64,000 bases of DNA from Paenibacillus sp. FJAT-29882 (GTDB lineage: Bacteria > Bacillota > Bacilli > Bacillales > DSM-1321), in the NCBI RefSeq assembly GCF_001510645.1, contig NZ_LMVB01000002.1:402068-466067 (forward strand), given 5' to 3'. Both the position numbers and the translations under genes were made by a program. The notes beneath the pieces are model-generated. The model did no database searches. It had not been told where the DNA came from and was given only the letters and a program-made list of their open reading frames with translations. How positions within the stretch are numbered: the first letter of the stretch is position 1; each line of letters opens with the position of its first letter. Positions 1-10,057 of the stretch are shown one piece after another.

Positions 1-662
<662 letters not shown>

Positions 663-742
663 TAATAATTTTCCAAATTGATAGATTCCAGAATATACAG
701 TCAAAAGGGACAAAATTTCATCCTCCTTTCACTCTCTTGAAA

Positions 743-1099
743 TCAGAACTTATAGTTTAACGAGAAAGATACTTTAACATTTGCTGTTGAACCTACTGGA
801 GTTCCTCCTGCTCCTACGATTCCAATTGAATTTATATCATTCATAGTAATGGACCTAGCCTCACCTGGTCCGACAATAAATCCGCCAACTGGCGTTCCAT
901 TTACCGTAAGGGAAGCTGTTGGTGCAACCCCAATCGTCCCATTATTCTCTACCATAATTGTTCCATTAATGACAAATGTAGTAGCATCATTCCAAAGATC
1001 TATAGCTGTCCCATTTGTATCATCTAAAACAATCGTAAAACATAATGCATCATTCACACCTACAAGCTGATCATTGCAGCAATTTCCTATCTGAGCCAT
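743..1099 (-). CDS. Endospore appendage (Ena, DUF3992) subunit
   Basis: A 118-residue protein without signal peptide or membrane segment. It has an N-terminal Cys-Cys pair (residues 7-8), a third cysteine at 20, and a C-terminal half built of beta strands ending in a Phe-Ser-Leu-Asn-Tyr-Lys-Phe strand after a Gly-Ile-Val-Gly-Ala-Gly turn. This pattern fits the DUF3992 endospore-appendage core domain. In the family, a flexible N-terminal connector bearing cysteines cross-links stacked jellyroll subunits into very stable spore pili. I chose the ATG at 1099 rather than 1138 because GGAGGAGA lies 7-8 bases before it. Only three cysteines are present, whereas S-type subunits have extra core cysteines; that may favour an L-type fibre, but this is inference. 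A probable SigK promoter lies upstream and the collagen-like gene follows. Confidence 0.75.
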   Translation of the reverse strand: MAQIGNCCNDQLVGVNDALCFTIVLDDTNGTAIDLWNDATTFVINGTIMVENNGTIGVAPTASLTVNGTPVGGFIVGPGEARSITMNDINSIGIVGAGGTPVGSTANVKVSFSLNYKF

Positions 1100-1136
1100 T
1101 GTTAGTCTCCTCCTACATAAATGAATATCTATGATC

Positions 1137-1166
1137 ATGTTATGTTCTGCTTATATTTAGGGTTGG
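1137..1166 (-). promoter_or_regulatory. Possible SigK (mother-cell sporulation) promoter for the appendage gene
   Basis: Read on the minus strand, CATAACAT (1137-1144) fits the SigK -10 pattern CATAnnnT. About 16 bases upstream is AACC (within 1161-1166), compatible with the short AC-type -35. The implied start is about 25 bases before the ribosome site. Late mother-cell expression would suit a spore appendage. Confidence 0.4.
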
Positions 1167-1325
1167 ACATTTAAGAAGGATTGTGAATTATTTATCTGCC
1201 GAAACTTCACCATCATTTACTTTCATTGCTGTTGAATCTATGATAAAAATGGTTTTAAAAAAGGCTATGTTATATAACGCTGTTGATTTTCGGCTCATTT
1301 TAACAATATTGTTTAACATATGCCT

Positions 1326-1357
1326 AAAAATAAGAAAAGCCCTCCAATTCAGAGGGC
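1326..1357 (-). terminator. Rho-independent terminator of pepD
   Basis: On the minus strand, GCCCTC (loop of seven) GAGGGC at 1339-1357 is followed by TTTTCTTATTTTT. It lies 26 bases after the pepD stop codon. Confidence 0.8.
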
Positions 1358-1382
1358 GCCTTTCTAACTATATTTTTCTGCT

Positions 1383-2846
1383 TTAGTCAAGTGTATTCAT
1401 TTCTTCGAGTACAAAAAGCAAGTATTCCCACGTACGGATTGTGGACGGAATGCTAAGATGTTCATTTGGCGTATGGACATCGAACATATCAGGACCGAAA
1501 GAAATGGCGTCTAGGTCTGGAATCTTCTCAGTAAAAACGCCGCATTCGATACCGGCATGGATGGCAATGATTTCTGCTTCTTTTCCATATTTCTTTTCAT
1601 ATACTTTTTTACACAGGTCACGAATTGCCGATTCTGAATGATATGCCCACTCAGGATAGTCCCCACTCGTTTCAACCTTGCCGTCTACAGTCTGTGCAAT
1701 GACCTTTACTTGATTTAAAATATGCTCTTTTAAGCTTCTTACCGAACTGCGAATTTCATTTAGAAAGTATATTTCCGAATCGGTTGCCGTGATAACACCT
1801 AAATTGGTTGAAGCTACAACTAATCCGTTAATATCCATGCTCATACTTTGGATGCCAGATGGTGTTAACATAATTGCTTGTACAACCCGTTCACACGTTT
1901 CTTTCGAAAATACTTTTTCTTCCAGGGAGGATTTTTCAAGATTTACATATACACCTGGGTCAGCAGCTTGTAATTCATTTTTCAACAATCGATTCCACTC
2001 AGCTATTTTCTTTGTTAACTTTTCAACAGCCTCTCGTTCAATTACAAGAATGGCCTCTGCTTCCCGAGGAATGGCATTTGGCTTCAAGCCGCCATCAATT
2101 CCACTTAATGTATATGCAATTTCATTGGATATGTCATATAATATGCGACCCAGCAATTTATTGGCGTTTCCTCTTTCCTTATCAATTTCCATGCCAGAGT
2201 GTCCGCCGCGCAGTCCCCCAATGGTTAGACGATATGAATCGGCATCTTTAGGGGCAGCTTCCCAGTTGATTGGAAGACTTAGCTTCCCACAAATCCCACC
2301 AGCACTACTAACAAGCAGTTTGCCCTCTTCTTCAGAATCAAGGTTAAGGAATACTTTCCCTTTGAAGTGCGTTGGGTCAACAGAAAGTGCCCCTTTCATT
2401 GTCGTCTCTTCTTCTGTCGTAATAACTACTTCTAGAGCAGGATGGGCGATATGATCAGCATCTAATAAAGCAAGTGCATAGGCAACCGCAATTCCATTGT
2501 CTGCTCCTAAAGTTGTCCCGTTCGCATACAACATATCGTTCTCGATTCGTAATTCTATTGGATCTTTTTCAAAATCATGGACCGTTCCTTTATTCAGCTC
2601 GCAAACCATATCCATATGTCCTTGGAGAATGACCGTTGATGCATTTTCATAGCCTTTAGAAGCTGGCTTTTTAATCATGACGTTGAGCGCTTCGTCTTGT
2701 ACGACTTCAAGACCCCGCTCCCGCGCAAAACCGGCTAAATAATCGCTGATTTGCTTTTCATTTCCGGACCCTCTCGGAATGTTCGAAATCTCCTTAAAAA
2801 AATAAAATACCGGATTTTCTATTAATTGTTCTACCGTTTGAAACAT
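1383..2846 (-). CDS. pepD: Aminoacyl-histidine dipeptidase (PepD, peptidase M20C)
   Basis: A 487-residue cytosolic metallopeptidase of the M20C family, which hydrolyses Xaa-His dipeptides such as beta-Ala-His and other dipeptides. Family signatures in order: QGHMDMVCEL near residue 77 (zinc ligand His and catalytic Asp), GADNGIAVAYA near 117 (bridging Asp), TTEEETTMKGA near 147 (catalytic Glu-Glu), NLDSEEEG near 170 and a late HAGIECG zinc-binding segment. Length matches the family. The ATG at 2846 is preferred over 2855 because AGAAGGG is correctly spaced for it and directly touches the upstream ATG. It stands alone, with its own terminator. There is nothing unusual in the sequence. Confidence 0.92.
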   Translation of the reverse strand: MFQTVEQLIENPVFYFFKEISNIPRGSGNEKQISDYLAGFARERGLEVVQDEALNVMIKKPASKGYENASTVILQGHMDMVCELNKGTVHDFEKDPIELRIENDMLYANGTTLGADNGIAVAYALALLDADHIAHPALEVVITTEEETTMKGALSVDPTHFKGKVFLNLDSEEEGKLLVSSAGGICGKLSLPINWEAAPKDADSYRLTIGGLRGGHSGMEIDKERGNANKLLGRILYDISNEIAYTLSGIDGGLKPNAIPREAEAILVIEREAVEKLTKKIAEWNRLLKNELQAADPGVYVNLEKSSLEEKVFSKETCERVVQAIMLTPSGIQSMSMDINGLVVASTNLGVITATDSEIYFLNEIRSSVRSLKEHILNQVKVIAQTVDGKVETSGDYPEWAYHSESAIRDLCKKVYEKKYGKEAEIIAIHAGIECGVFTEKIPDLDAISFGPDMFDVHTPNEHLSIPSTIRTWEYLLFVLEEMNTLD

Positions 2847-3136
2847 ATGTATCATCCCTTCTAGACAGATATACTACAATTCGCTTTATGTACACATATT
2901 TTTTTCTACTCAAACTTCGTACCCAAATATATGGAAGGAACATTTGAGCCTGTAAGATCATAGCAAGAAAAAAACTCCAAAGCACCGCATTCTTTAGTAT
3001 CGGCTTTTTAGTCAACACGTTGAAGATTACAGATTCTCCTATTAATATTGCAGAAGAGAATGTTTCTTGGCAAATTTAGAGAGAGAAATGTAGTATCTCA
3101 ATGCTATGACCATCCCTCTCTTACAGCCTGGCACCA

Positions 3137-3655
3137 TTACGTAGCACCACCGCTATTCGCCGCCGCGCTGTTATTCCGTTTTATGATCGCATTCACTCCC
3201 ATCACGACCGCAATCCATTCCAAAGCCGGCATGGATTCCTCATATGAGCTCAAGCGATACGCCGCAGATGAGAAAAATCCGCTCACTTTCTCAAACTTGG
3301 CTACAAGCTTGGATTGACTATCAAAGATCTCATATTGGTGGGAAAAAGCTTCAGACTTAATCTCATACACTCCCCGTTCGCCTGCGTTATATTCATATTT
3401 TTTGGAGAAGAAAGCAAATCTTTGGCGCAATTCTCCGAGCTCATTTTGATGATAATCTGTTACGAGCCATCTATTACGAAGTGTTCGGAACTTTCCACTA
3501 ACACTGATGCTTCCTGTCTGATTCAACACATCTACACTTGAAGAAAAAGCACTCTTTAAATCCAATTCGCCCACTTGTGTCTTATTCTCATCATAAATAA
3601 TGGTTTTTCCTGAAGAGAAAAAGTTATCGTTAAAGTATAAAGTTTGATTATCCAT
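3137..3655 (-). CDS. Tubby C-terminal-like / LURP-one-related (YxjI-like) protein
   Basis: A 172-residue soluble protein, mostly beta strands. It starts with a short aromatic/Asn-rich segment and has the layout of the LURP-one/tubby C-terminal-like superfamily (Bacillus YxjI relatives), whose members form a 12-stranded barrel around a hydrophobic helix. The apolar segment near residues 143-155 (ALEWIAVVMGVNAI) would be that central helix. Biochemical function is unknown in bacteria. A GGGGG ribosome site sits about 8 bases before the ATG. It lies 120 bases downstream of the carboxypeptidase gene and may be co-transcribed with it, although a weak hairpin separates them. Assignment rests on overall pattern rather than on a diagnostic motif. 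Confidence 0.5.
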   Translation of the reverse strand: MDNQTLYFNDNFFSSGKTIIYDENKTQVGELDLKSAFSSSVDVLNQTGSISVSGKFRTLRNRWLVTDYHQNELGELRQRFAFFSKKYEYNAGERGVYEIKSEAFSHQYEIFDSQSKLVAKFEKVSGFFSSAAYRLSSYEESMPALEWIAVVMGVNAIIKRNNSAAANSGGAT

Positions 3656-3758
3656 TCTGAATCCCCCTTCTATCTATTAATTACGGGTAACTCTTGAAAG
3701 GGTTTCTAATTCATTTTCTAACGGTTCAATTGTCACCCTATTCCCCACGTCAAGATAA

Positions 3759-3772
3759 CCCGGCACACCGGG
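3759..3772 (-). terminator. Short GC-rich hairpin after dacC
   Basis: CCCGG-tgtg-CCGGG begins six bases after the dacC stop codon on the minus strand and is followed by TTATCTTG. It is a weak or leaky terminator at best because the T-run is poor. Confidence 0.35.
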
Positions 3773-3778
3773 GCAAAC

Positions 3779-5266
3779 TTATTCTTGCTCCGCTAACAGG
3801 ACTACAATATCATCTTGTATTTTTGTAATGGAATCTCCATCGACGAAATTATTGAATAGGATTGAGAAAATGAAACGTTCGCCGCTTTTCGCTGTAACAT
3901 AACCGGAAAGAGCACTCGTCGCTGTCAGCGTACCCGTTTTCGCCTGGACATTTCCTGCTGCAAAGGTATGATTCATCCGATTCCTCAGTGTGCCGCCAAT
4001 GAACCGGTCACTATCGCCTGCCACAGGCAATGAATGTACGAAAGCCGGATACCAACCTTCTGCTTGAACGGCATAGAGTAATTTCGTAAGTTCATTGGCC
4101 GGGATTAAATTTATTTGCGATATACCCGAGCCATCGCGAAGTTTGAGAGATGCAGGGTTCATCCCGAGCGATTGAACGGTGTTTTCAACCACTTCAAGCC
4201 CTTTTTCGAAGCTTCCCTCACCATGAATGACTTTGCCCATCTCCTTTACCAAATGTTCAGCATGTGCATTATTGCTCAATTTCATGAAAGGGACGAGCAA
4301 CTGAGCTAACGGCATTGAGTCATGCGTTGCAAGCAATTTTGCCTGAGTTGGTACTTCTCCTGCTTTTACATACCCAACATGTTTAATTCCTTGGGCTTGC
4401 AGAGCATGTTGGAACACGTGAGCCGTATAAACAGTTGGTTCCCATACTGCTACCCATTGTCTCGTCCGACTAGATTTAACAGGGATCGTTCCAGTTATCG
4501 TAATGGTGTTACTATGATGCTCACGAACGATTTTGATCTCTTTTTCCCCATCTTGCGCCACCGTTTCGGCCAAATTAACGATTTTGACATATTCTGTTTG
4601 CGGCGTGACTTTCACAGTCGCTCCCTCACCAGCCTTCATTCCTGGAGTCACATCAACAATGACTGTACCAGAATCATAATCTTTATTCGGCGCTATCGTT
4701 AATGCGGATATGGCTGCACCGTAATATTCGCTTTCATCGCTCCAAATCATATCGGCCGAATATCGTTCACGATCATACCAAGTATCATCACCAATCACGT
4801 TTCCGACAACCGTTTTAATTCCTTTATTCTTAATCATCGTAGCTAGTGTTTCTAGATCCGCCTGAAGTAATGTTGGATCCCCTTTTCCTTTAATGTACAA
4901 ATTACCTGACAAAACATCACCATTCATAACTCCATCTGTAAAAAGTTCTGTTTTAAACACATAATTTTCACCAAGCGTTTCCAGTGCTGCAGCAGCTGTC
5001 AGTAGTTTCATATTTGAAGCTGGGCGTAGCCTAATATCTCCACCATTTTCATAGATAATCTTACCAGTTTCTGAAGAGCGGATACTAATGCCTGAAATGG
5101 CTCCAGATAATTTTTCATTTGCTAAAAGTTGGTGAAGTTGTTGCCCGAATGTACTACCACTCGTAGCTAGAACAGGCCCGTTAGCCTGCTCCACATCTTG
5201 AACCAAAGTAAACATGAATACAAACAGAACAAGTACACAAATCTTAATTTTACTTTTCAAATTCAT
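3779..5266 (-). CDS. dacC: D-alanyl-D-alanine carboxypeptidase/endopeptidase, PBP4 type (peptidase S13)
   Basis: A 495-residue exported penicillin-binding protein that removes terminal D-Ala from, or cuts cross-bridges in, peptidoglycan. Residues 1-29 form a signal peptide (Lys-rich start, then a long apolar core). The three active-site motifs are present: SNMK at 84-87 (nucleophile Ser and Lys), SNN near 330 and KTGT near 445. A large insertion lies between the first two motifs, as is typical of S13 enzymes. Closest in type to Bacillus subtilis PBP4a (DacC). The start at 5266 is chosen because AAGGTGG lies just upstream, whereas the ATG at 5287 has no ribosome site. Confidence 0.88.
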   Translation of the reverse strand: MNLKSKIKICVLVLFVFMFTLVQDVEQANGPVLATSGSTFGQQLHQLLANEKLSGAISGISIRSSETGKIIYENGGDIRLRPASNMKLLTAAAALETLGENYVFKTELFTDGVMNGDVLSGNLYIKGKGDPTLLQADLETLATMIKNKGIKTVVGNVIGDDTWYDRERYSADMIWSDESEYYGAAISALTIAPNKDYDSGTVIVDVTPGMKAGEGATVKVTPQTEYVKIVNLAETVAQDGEKEIKIVREHHSNTITITGTIPVKSSRTRQWVAVWEPTVYTAHVFQHALQAQGIKHVGYVKAGEVPTQAKLLATHDSMPLAQLLVPFMKLSNNAHAEHLVKEMGKVIHGEGSFEKGLEVVENTVQSLGMNPASLKLRDGSGISQINLIPANELTKLLYAVQAEGWYPAFVHSLPVAGDSDRFIGGTLRNRMNHTFAAGNVQAKTGTLTATSALSGYVTAKSGERFIFSILFNNFVDGDSITKIQDDIVVLLAEQE

Positions 5267-5632
5267 CCCCACCACCTTATTTCTCATACTTCCTGTTTAG
5301 GAGAATCCCGCTAATAGAAGTTTTATATGTAGCTTTCTCGAAAACCACTTAATTCCTTTAATACAAGTCGTACCACTGTTTGTATGGAGGTTTATATTCA
5401 ATAGTATTCCTTCACTACCTCTTTATATTATGTGGAAATTCACATACGAATAACAACATGTTCACATTCTTTTAAGTGCCCCCAAAATAGAGTGTGATGA
5501 GCTCTTGGATGTTAAGTTGTTGCAGGGTGTACATCGTTTAAACAACAAAAAACACATGACTCATTCATTATGAAAAGCCATGTGTTCATGTATACAATTT
5601 AATTATTACAACTTTAAAGTAACCTTGTAACT
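5267..5632. other. Gene-free interval between dacC and treR
   Basis: No credible gene on either strand. It contains the treR terminator at its right end and a short inverted repeat, TATGTG-N6-CACATA, at 5429-5446 that could be a regulator site upstream of dacC. Nothing else recognisable. Confidence 0.5.
5545..5586 (-). terminator. Terminator of the trehalose operon
   Basis: AACACATG (5551-5558) pairs with CATGTGTT (5579-5586). On the minus strand the stem is followed by TTTTTTGTTG, just after treR. Confidence 0.7.
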
Positions 5633-6346
5633 TTATTTCCTTCTAGCAAAATCGACAAAACGGAATTTATCTGGACGATGGCGGGATTCGGTATATTGAA
5701 TCATGCTGGCATCATCCAAGTACACATAGTTTTTGACAACTACGATATTATGAAAACCTTCCAAATCTAAATAGAGGCGATCTTCCTTTGACGGCTCTTC
5801 TATCGTTATTTCTTTTTTTGCAAAAGAGATTGTGAGTCCTAATTCTCCTTCAAGATATTCATATATGGAATCTTGGCAAATTTCTTTCGTAAGGGTGGGG
5901 ACAAACTTTTCAACGAGAAATTCCTTATCTAAGATAATTCGCTCACCATCAATTTCTCTGACACGATTAACTTTCCAAATTAGCTCATCTTTTCCAAGCT
6001 TCATTTTATGGTTGAGGTCGTGATGGGGCTTTATTTTTTCAAGCTCTTCAACAAAGGTTTTTGCACGCTGACCCATTTTTTTCGAAAGCTCTTTAAAGCT
6101 GACCAGTCCTGAAATCGGGAAGTCAAACTTTGTCACATCGAGAACGATGGAACCTTTCCCCTGTACTTTATGAATATAGCCTTCTTCAGAAAGCATCTTC
6201 AATGCCTTGCGAATGGTTTCCCTTGATGCTGAATACGAATCAGCTAACTCATTTTCCGACGGTAGCATTGCACCGCCTGCGATTCGACCATCTCTAATTT
6301 GACCTGCAATATCTTCATATATTTTCATGAATTTATTCTGTTTCAC
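5633..6346 (-). CDS. treR: Trehalose operon repressor TreR (GntR family, HutC type)
   Basis: A 237-residue regulator. An N-terminal winged helix (about residues 5-70) with the GntR hallmark SENELADSY...SRETIRKAL is followed by a UTRA-type effector domain (about 90-235). In B. subtilis, TreR binds the tre operator and is released by trehalose-6-phosphate. Position as the third gene after treP and treA matches the B. subtilis order. The matching operators, two copies of a TTGTATATACA palindrome, lie upstream of treP, so it presumably represses its own operon. Confidence 0.88.
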   Translation of the reverse strand: MKQNKFMKIYEDIAGQIRDGRIAGGAMLPSENELADSYSASRETIRKALKMLSEEGYIHKVQGKGSIVLDVTKFDFPISGLVSFKELSKKMGQRAKTFVEELEKIKPHHDLNHKMKLGKDELIWKVNRVREIDGERIILDKEFLVEKFVPTLTKEICQDSIYEYLEGELGLTISFAKKEITIEEPSKEDRLYLDLEGFHNIVVVKNYVYLDDASMIQYTESRHRPDKFRFVDFARRK

Positions 6347-6457
6347 CCATTATCACCATTCTCATTTGATTCTGGGGAAACAGCCTATACATCCCCGATT
6401 GATTCAACTAATCATGCACATTAGGATAAATATCCCTACTGCTGAACTTTCATTTTA

Positions 6458-8137
6458 TCATTTCTTTTTCAAATGATAAACAAAGGATTCGTATGGCCCA
6501 ATTTTCATATTTGCAGTCAGATTAGGGGCATTCTCTACATTTGAAAGCAAAATCTCATTTTGATAATCACTCAATTGTTCAGAAGAGATAGATAGATTGG
6601 CCGTTTCTCCATAAAAATTATTGATCACAAGTAACCGTTCATTTTCTAACACTCGTTCGTATACAAAAAGTTTAGGATGATTTTCCTCAAATAAACGGTA
6701 CTCCCCATCCGTAATAATTGGGTATTGTTTACGCAGTGCAATTAATTTTTTGTAATGATAGAAAATCGAATCCTGATCCTTCATCGCCTTTTCTGCATTG
6801 ATCTCAGAATAATTGCAAGCAACAGGAATCCAAGGCGTACCCGTTGTAAAACCTGCTTGAGATTCATCGTTCCATTGTACAGGGGTCCGGGAATTATCCC
6901 GTGACTTTTCTTGAAAAATCGTAAGAACCTCTTCTTCTGTCCGACCTGCCTCTTTCATGATTCGATAATGATTAAGGGTTTCGACATCACGGTATTGCTC
7001 AATATGATTAAACTTCGGATTCGTCATGCCAAATTCTTCACCTTGGTAAATATACGGGGTACCTTGCATCATATGGATCGTTGTCGCAAGCATTTTTGCA
7101 GATTGCTTGTGATACGTACCATCATCGCCATAGCGGGAAACGATTCGGGGTTGGTCATGATTACACCAGAATAATGCATTCCAACCACCACCGTGCTGCA
7201 TTTCAGTTTGCCAGGTTGAGAGGATTTTTTTCAATGCAAAAAAGTCAAAATCACCAATTGCCCACTTTTCACCATTCGGATAATCGACTTTTAAATGATG
7301 GAAGTTAAAGGTCATACTTAATTCTTTGCGGTCGGGATTGGAATAATAAATACAGTCTTCAATCGAAGTCGAGGACATTTCACCGACTGTCATACTATCA
7401 TAATGTGACAATACTTCTCGATTCATTTCCTGTAAAAACTCATGAACCCGAGGTCCATCTGTATAAAATTTCCGACCATCCCCTGGAAGTATGGAGCCGT
7501 CATCATCTGTGAAGCTTTGATCTTTAGAAATCAAATTAATGACATCAAGTCGGAAACCGTCAATTCCTTTTTCAAACCAAAAATTCATCATTTGATAGAT
7601 ATCTTGACGAAGCTTTTGATTTTCCCAGTTTAAATCTGCTTGTGCCTCATCGAAAAGATGAAGATAATATTGTTTCGTTTTTTCATCATACTTCCAAGCA
7701 GGTCCTCCAAATTTAGACAGCCAATTATTCGGCTCACCGTTATCTTTCGGATCTTTCCAAATATAATAATCACGATATGGACTATCAAGCGATGCCGCAG
7801 CTTCCTTAAACCACTTATGCTCAGTAGACGTATGATTGACAACAAGATCCATAATCACTTTAATGCCTAAATCATGCGCTTTTTCTAGGAGTTCATGGAA
7901 ATCTTCCATCATGCCATACTCTTCATGTATGGAATAATAATCACTAATATCATAGCCATTATCACACTGCGGAGATTGATAAATCGGAGTTAGCCAAATC
8001 ACATCAATGCCAAGATTTTTTAAGTAATCAAGTTTCTCGATAATTCCTTGGATATCGCCAACACCACTTCCAGTCGTATCATTAAAACTCTTCGGGTATA
8101 TTTGATAAACAGTAGACTTTCTCCACCATTCGTTCAT
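6458..8137 (-). CDS. treA: Phospho-alpha-(1,1)-glucosidase (trehalose-6-phosphate hydrolase)
   Basis: A 559-residue GH13 enzyme that splits trehalose-6-phosphate into glucose and glucose-6-phosphate in the cytosol. Visible family regions: DLVVNHTS near residue 98, GFRLDVINL near 200 (catalytic Asp), VGEMSS near 260 (general-acid Glu) and NHDQPR near 328. A C-terminal beta domain follows. The start MNEWWRKSTVYQIYPKSF at 8137 fits the family and has GGCGGTG upstream; the frame extending to 8227 lacks a ribosome site. It is preceded by a 370-base gap after treP containing a hairpin and a dispersed repeat, which may lower its expression relative to treP. Confidence 0.92.
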   Translation of the reverse strand: MNEWWRKSTVYQIYPKSFNDTTGSGVGDIQGIIEKLDYLKNLGIDVIWLTPIYQSPQCDNGYDISDYYSIHEEYGMMEDFHELLEKAHDLGIKVIMDLVVNHTSTEHKWFKEAAASLDSPYRDYYIWKDPKDNGEPNNWLSKFGGPAWKYDEKTKQYYLHLFDEAQADLNWENQKLRQDIYQMMNFWFEKGIDGFRLDVINLISKDQSFTDDDGSILPGDGRKFYTDGPRVHEFLQEMNREVLSHYDSMTVGEMSSTSIEDCIYYSNPDRKELSMTFNFHHLKVDYPNGEKWAIGDFDFFALKKILSTWQTEMQHGGGWNALFWCNHDQPRIVSRYGDDGTYHKQSAKMLATTIHMMQGTPYIYQGEEFGMTNPKFNHIEQYRDVETLNHYRIMKEAGRTEEEVLTIFQEKSRDNSRTPVQWNDESQAGFTTGTPWIPVACNYSEINAEKAMKDQDSIFYHYKKLIALRKQYPIITDGEYRLFEENHPKLFVYERVLENERLLVINNFYGETANLSISSEQLSDYQNEILLSNVENAPNLTANMKIGPYESFVYHLKKK

Positions 8138-8202
8138 TGTGAACACCGCCATTTCTAGGTTGTCATTGTTTTGTAAGTAAACTAAAAAGTTTATCTCAGG
8201 AA

Positions 8203-8258
8203 GGGTCTGACCCCACACTCTATACACGATTATTGTGTTTTAGTGCTAGGTCTGACCC
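8203..8258. repeat. Two copies of the palindrome GGGTCTGACCC / GGTCTGACCC
   Basis: GGGTCTGACCC at 8203-8213 and GGTCTGACCC at 8249-8258 are direct copies of a near-palindrome 46 bases apart, just upstream of treA. Function unknown; possibly a REP-like or regulator site. Confidence 0.4.
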
Positions 8259-8284
8259 TTTATAGGACATTCTTATTTTAAAAG

Positions 8285-8312
8285 AAAGGAGTAACCAATA
8301 ATTAGCTCCTTT
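8285..8312 (-). terminator. Hairpin between treP and treA
   Basis: On the minus strand AAAGGAG-N14-CTCCTTT is followed by CTTTT. It would partly end transcription after treP, giving more transporter than hydrolase message. Confidence 0.45.
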
Positions 8313-8509
8313 TGTATGAAGGACATGGGGACGGGGCTTCGCGACTTACTAATATAGCAATCTATTTATCAGGTATACTGATTTTATCGAGAAAGCATCC
8401 AAAATTCCGGCTCCGCACCGCCACCATTGAGACTAGGTGAGTGTTGTGTACTACATGATACATCCTTCATAGTAAATGGTGGCGTTTTAACGCCATATTT
8501 GTTTTGTAT
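8310..8509. repeat. Dispersed ~200-bp intergenic repeat, copy A
   Basis: Starts TTTTGTATGAAGGAC, contains GGACGGGGCTTCGCGAC and GGCTCCGCACCGCCACCATT, and ends AACGCCATATTTGTTTTGTA. Near-identical units occur at 11576-11760 and 33932-34130, with a deleted form at 35956-36020. CGCCACCATT (8419-8428) and AATGGTGGCG (8475-8484) form an internal perfect 10-bp inverted repeat. Both ends carry TTTTGTA. No coding capacity. Confidence 0.8.
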
Positions 8510-9952
8510 TCAAGCTTTTAATGAACGGGATTTCTTAAAAGATATTTTTCCTGTATTTGTTTTAGCGAAAACGATGGTTAACACAAACGGGATGACAATG
8601 GCAACAACCATTGCTAGTGCAAATACGACCATATGCTGAGCCTGGATAGACAGGATACCTGGAATTCCCCCAACACCGATTGAGTTAGCCATCACATTGC
8701 TACCTACTGAAATGACTGCGGCAACTAAAGATCCAATCATCGCCGCTAAAAACGGAAAACCATATTTTAAGTTAATACCGAACATTGCTGGCTCCGTTAC
8801 GCCTAAGTAACAGGAAATGGCAGCTGGAATGGATACTTGCTTTTCCTCTTCATTTTTGCGATTAATGAAAATCATAGCAAGCACGGCAGATCCTTGAGCA
8901 ATATTAGATAAGGCAATCATCGGCCAAAGGTTTGTTCCGCCGAGCTCACTCATAAGCTGTAAATCAATTGCGTTCGTCATATGATGTAAACCGGTGATGA
9001 CGAGAGGTGCATAGATAAATCCAAATACAGCTGCAAACAACCAGCCAAATGCCGAAGTTAATCCTGAATAAACGATATCAGAAACCCAAGAACCAATTTG
9101 CCAACCGATTGGACCAAGAACGATATGGGCAAGTAAAACCGTTGGCACTAATGATAAGAACGGAACGACAATCATTGAAATCGAATTTGGAACTACTTTA
9201 CGTAACTTTAATTCTAAAAATGAAAAGACTAGACCTGCTAGAATGGCTGGAATGACTTGAGCTTGATAACCGATCATCTCTATTTGCGCAAAGCCAAAGT
9301 CCCAGAAAGGAATTTCCGTAGCTTCCGCAACTCCATATGCATTCAGAAGCTGAGGCGATACAAGCGTAATCCCTAGGACAATTCCAAGGATTTGCGAAGC
9401 CCCCATTTTTCTTGCAACGGCCCACGTAATTCCAACCGGTAAGAAATGAAATATAGCTTCACCAATCAACCAAAGAAAGGCGTGTACACCCGACCAAAAT
9501 TGAGATACCTCGACTAATGTTTTGGTCCCATCTTCTAAAAGCTTAATATCCCCAATCACATTTCGAAAGCCAAGAATTAACCCTCCGACAACGAGAGCCG
9601 GAATTAATGGAGTAAAAATATCAGCTAGATGGGCAATCATTCTTTGTAAAAGATTCATATTTTGCTTGGCAGCGACTTTTGCTTCTTCTTTTGATGTATC
9701 ACTGACACCTGCCATTTTGATAAATTCATTATAAAAGGTTGAAACCTCATTGCCGATAATGACTTGAAACTGACCTCCCTGTGTAAATGTTCCTTTTACA
9801 AGCTTAATCTCCTCAATTTGATCAATATCCGCTTTTTCAGGATCATTTAACACAAATCTCATTCTTGTCGCGCAATGTGTTACAACAGAAATGTTATCAC
9901 TGCCTCCGATATGTTTCAAAAGATCTTTTGCTGGTTCTTTGTATTTGCTCAA
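8510..9952 (-). CDS. treP: PTS trehalose-specific EIIBC component
   Basis: A 480-residue membrane permease that imports and phosphorylates trehalose. The EIIB domain (about 1-85) contains the phosphorylation cysteine in THCATRMR at residues 25-32. The EIIC domain (about 100-470) has roughly ten hydrophobic segments with the family signatures VGGLILGFRNV and GLHHMTNAIDLQL. No EIIA domain is attached, so a shared EIIA must donate phosphate. It is first in the tre operon, behind a promoter with two TreR operators and a cre site. Sugar specificity is assigned from the neighbours treA and treR. Confidence 0.9.
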   Translation of the reverse strand: MSKYKEPAKDLLKHIGGSDNISVVTHCATRMRFVLNDPEKADIDQIEEIKLVKGTFTQGGQFQVIIGNEVSTFYNEFIKMAGVSDTSKEEAKVAAKQNMNLLQRMIAHLADIFTPLIPALVVGGLILGFRNVIGDIKLLEDGTKTLVEVSQFWSGVHAFLWLIGEAIFHFLPVGITWAVARKMGASQILGIVLGITLVSPQLLNAYGVAEATEIPFWDFGFAQIEMIGYQAQVIPAILAGLVFSFLELKLRKVVPNSISMIVVPFLSLVPTVLLAHIVLGPIGWQIGSWVSDIVYSGLTSAFGWLFAAVFGFIYAPLVITGLHHMTNAIDLQLMSELGGTNLWPMIALSNIAQGSAVLAMIFINRKNEEEKQVSIPAAISCYLGVTEPAMFGINLKYGFPFLAAMIGSLVAAVISVGSNVMANSIGVGGIPGILSIQAQHMVVFALAMVVAIVIPFVLTIVFAKTNTGKISFKKSRSLKA

Positions 9953-10007
9953 TCTTTTCTCCCCCTAACTTCCTAGTATTAGTTCACTTATACCAAGCTT
10001 CTCATAA

Positions 10008-10057
10008 CTTGTATATACATATATTGATCACGCTTTCATATTAACTTGTATATACAT
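10008..10057 (-). promoter_or_regulatory. Two TreR operators
   Basis: CTTGTATATACAT occurs at 10008-10020 and again at 10045-10057, 37 bases apart. The core TTGTATATACA is the palindrome known as the tre operator of B. subtilis. The upstream copy lies inside the promoter spacer and the other lies downstream of the -10, suiting direct repression of treP-treA-treR. Confidence 0.75.

Noticed and set aside
1240..1300. A GGCTATGTTATATAACGCTGTTGATTT stretch resembling insertion-sequence end fragments
   Set aside because: Too short, with no transposase remnant or inverted partner, to support a mobile element.
2794..3018. Minus-strand frame overlapping the pepD start
   Set aside because: No ribosome site, overlaps a well-supported gene, and the composition is not protein-like.
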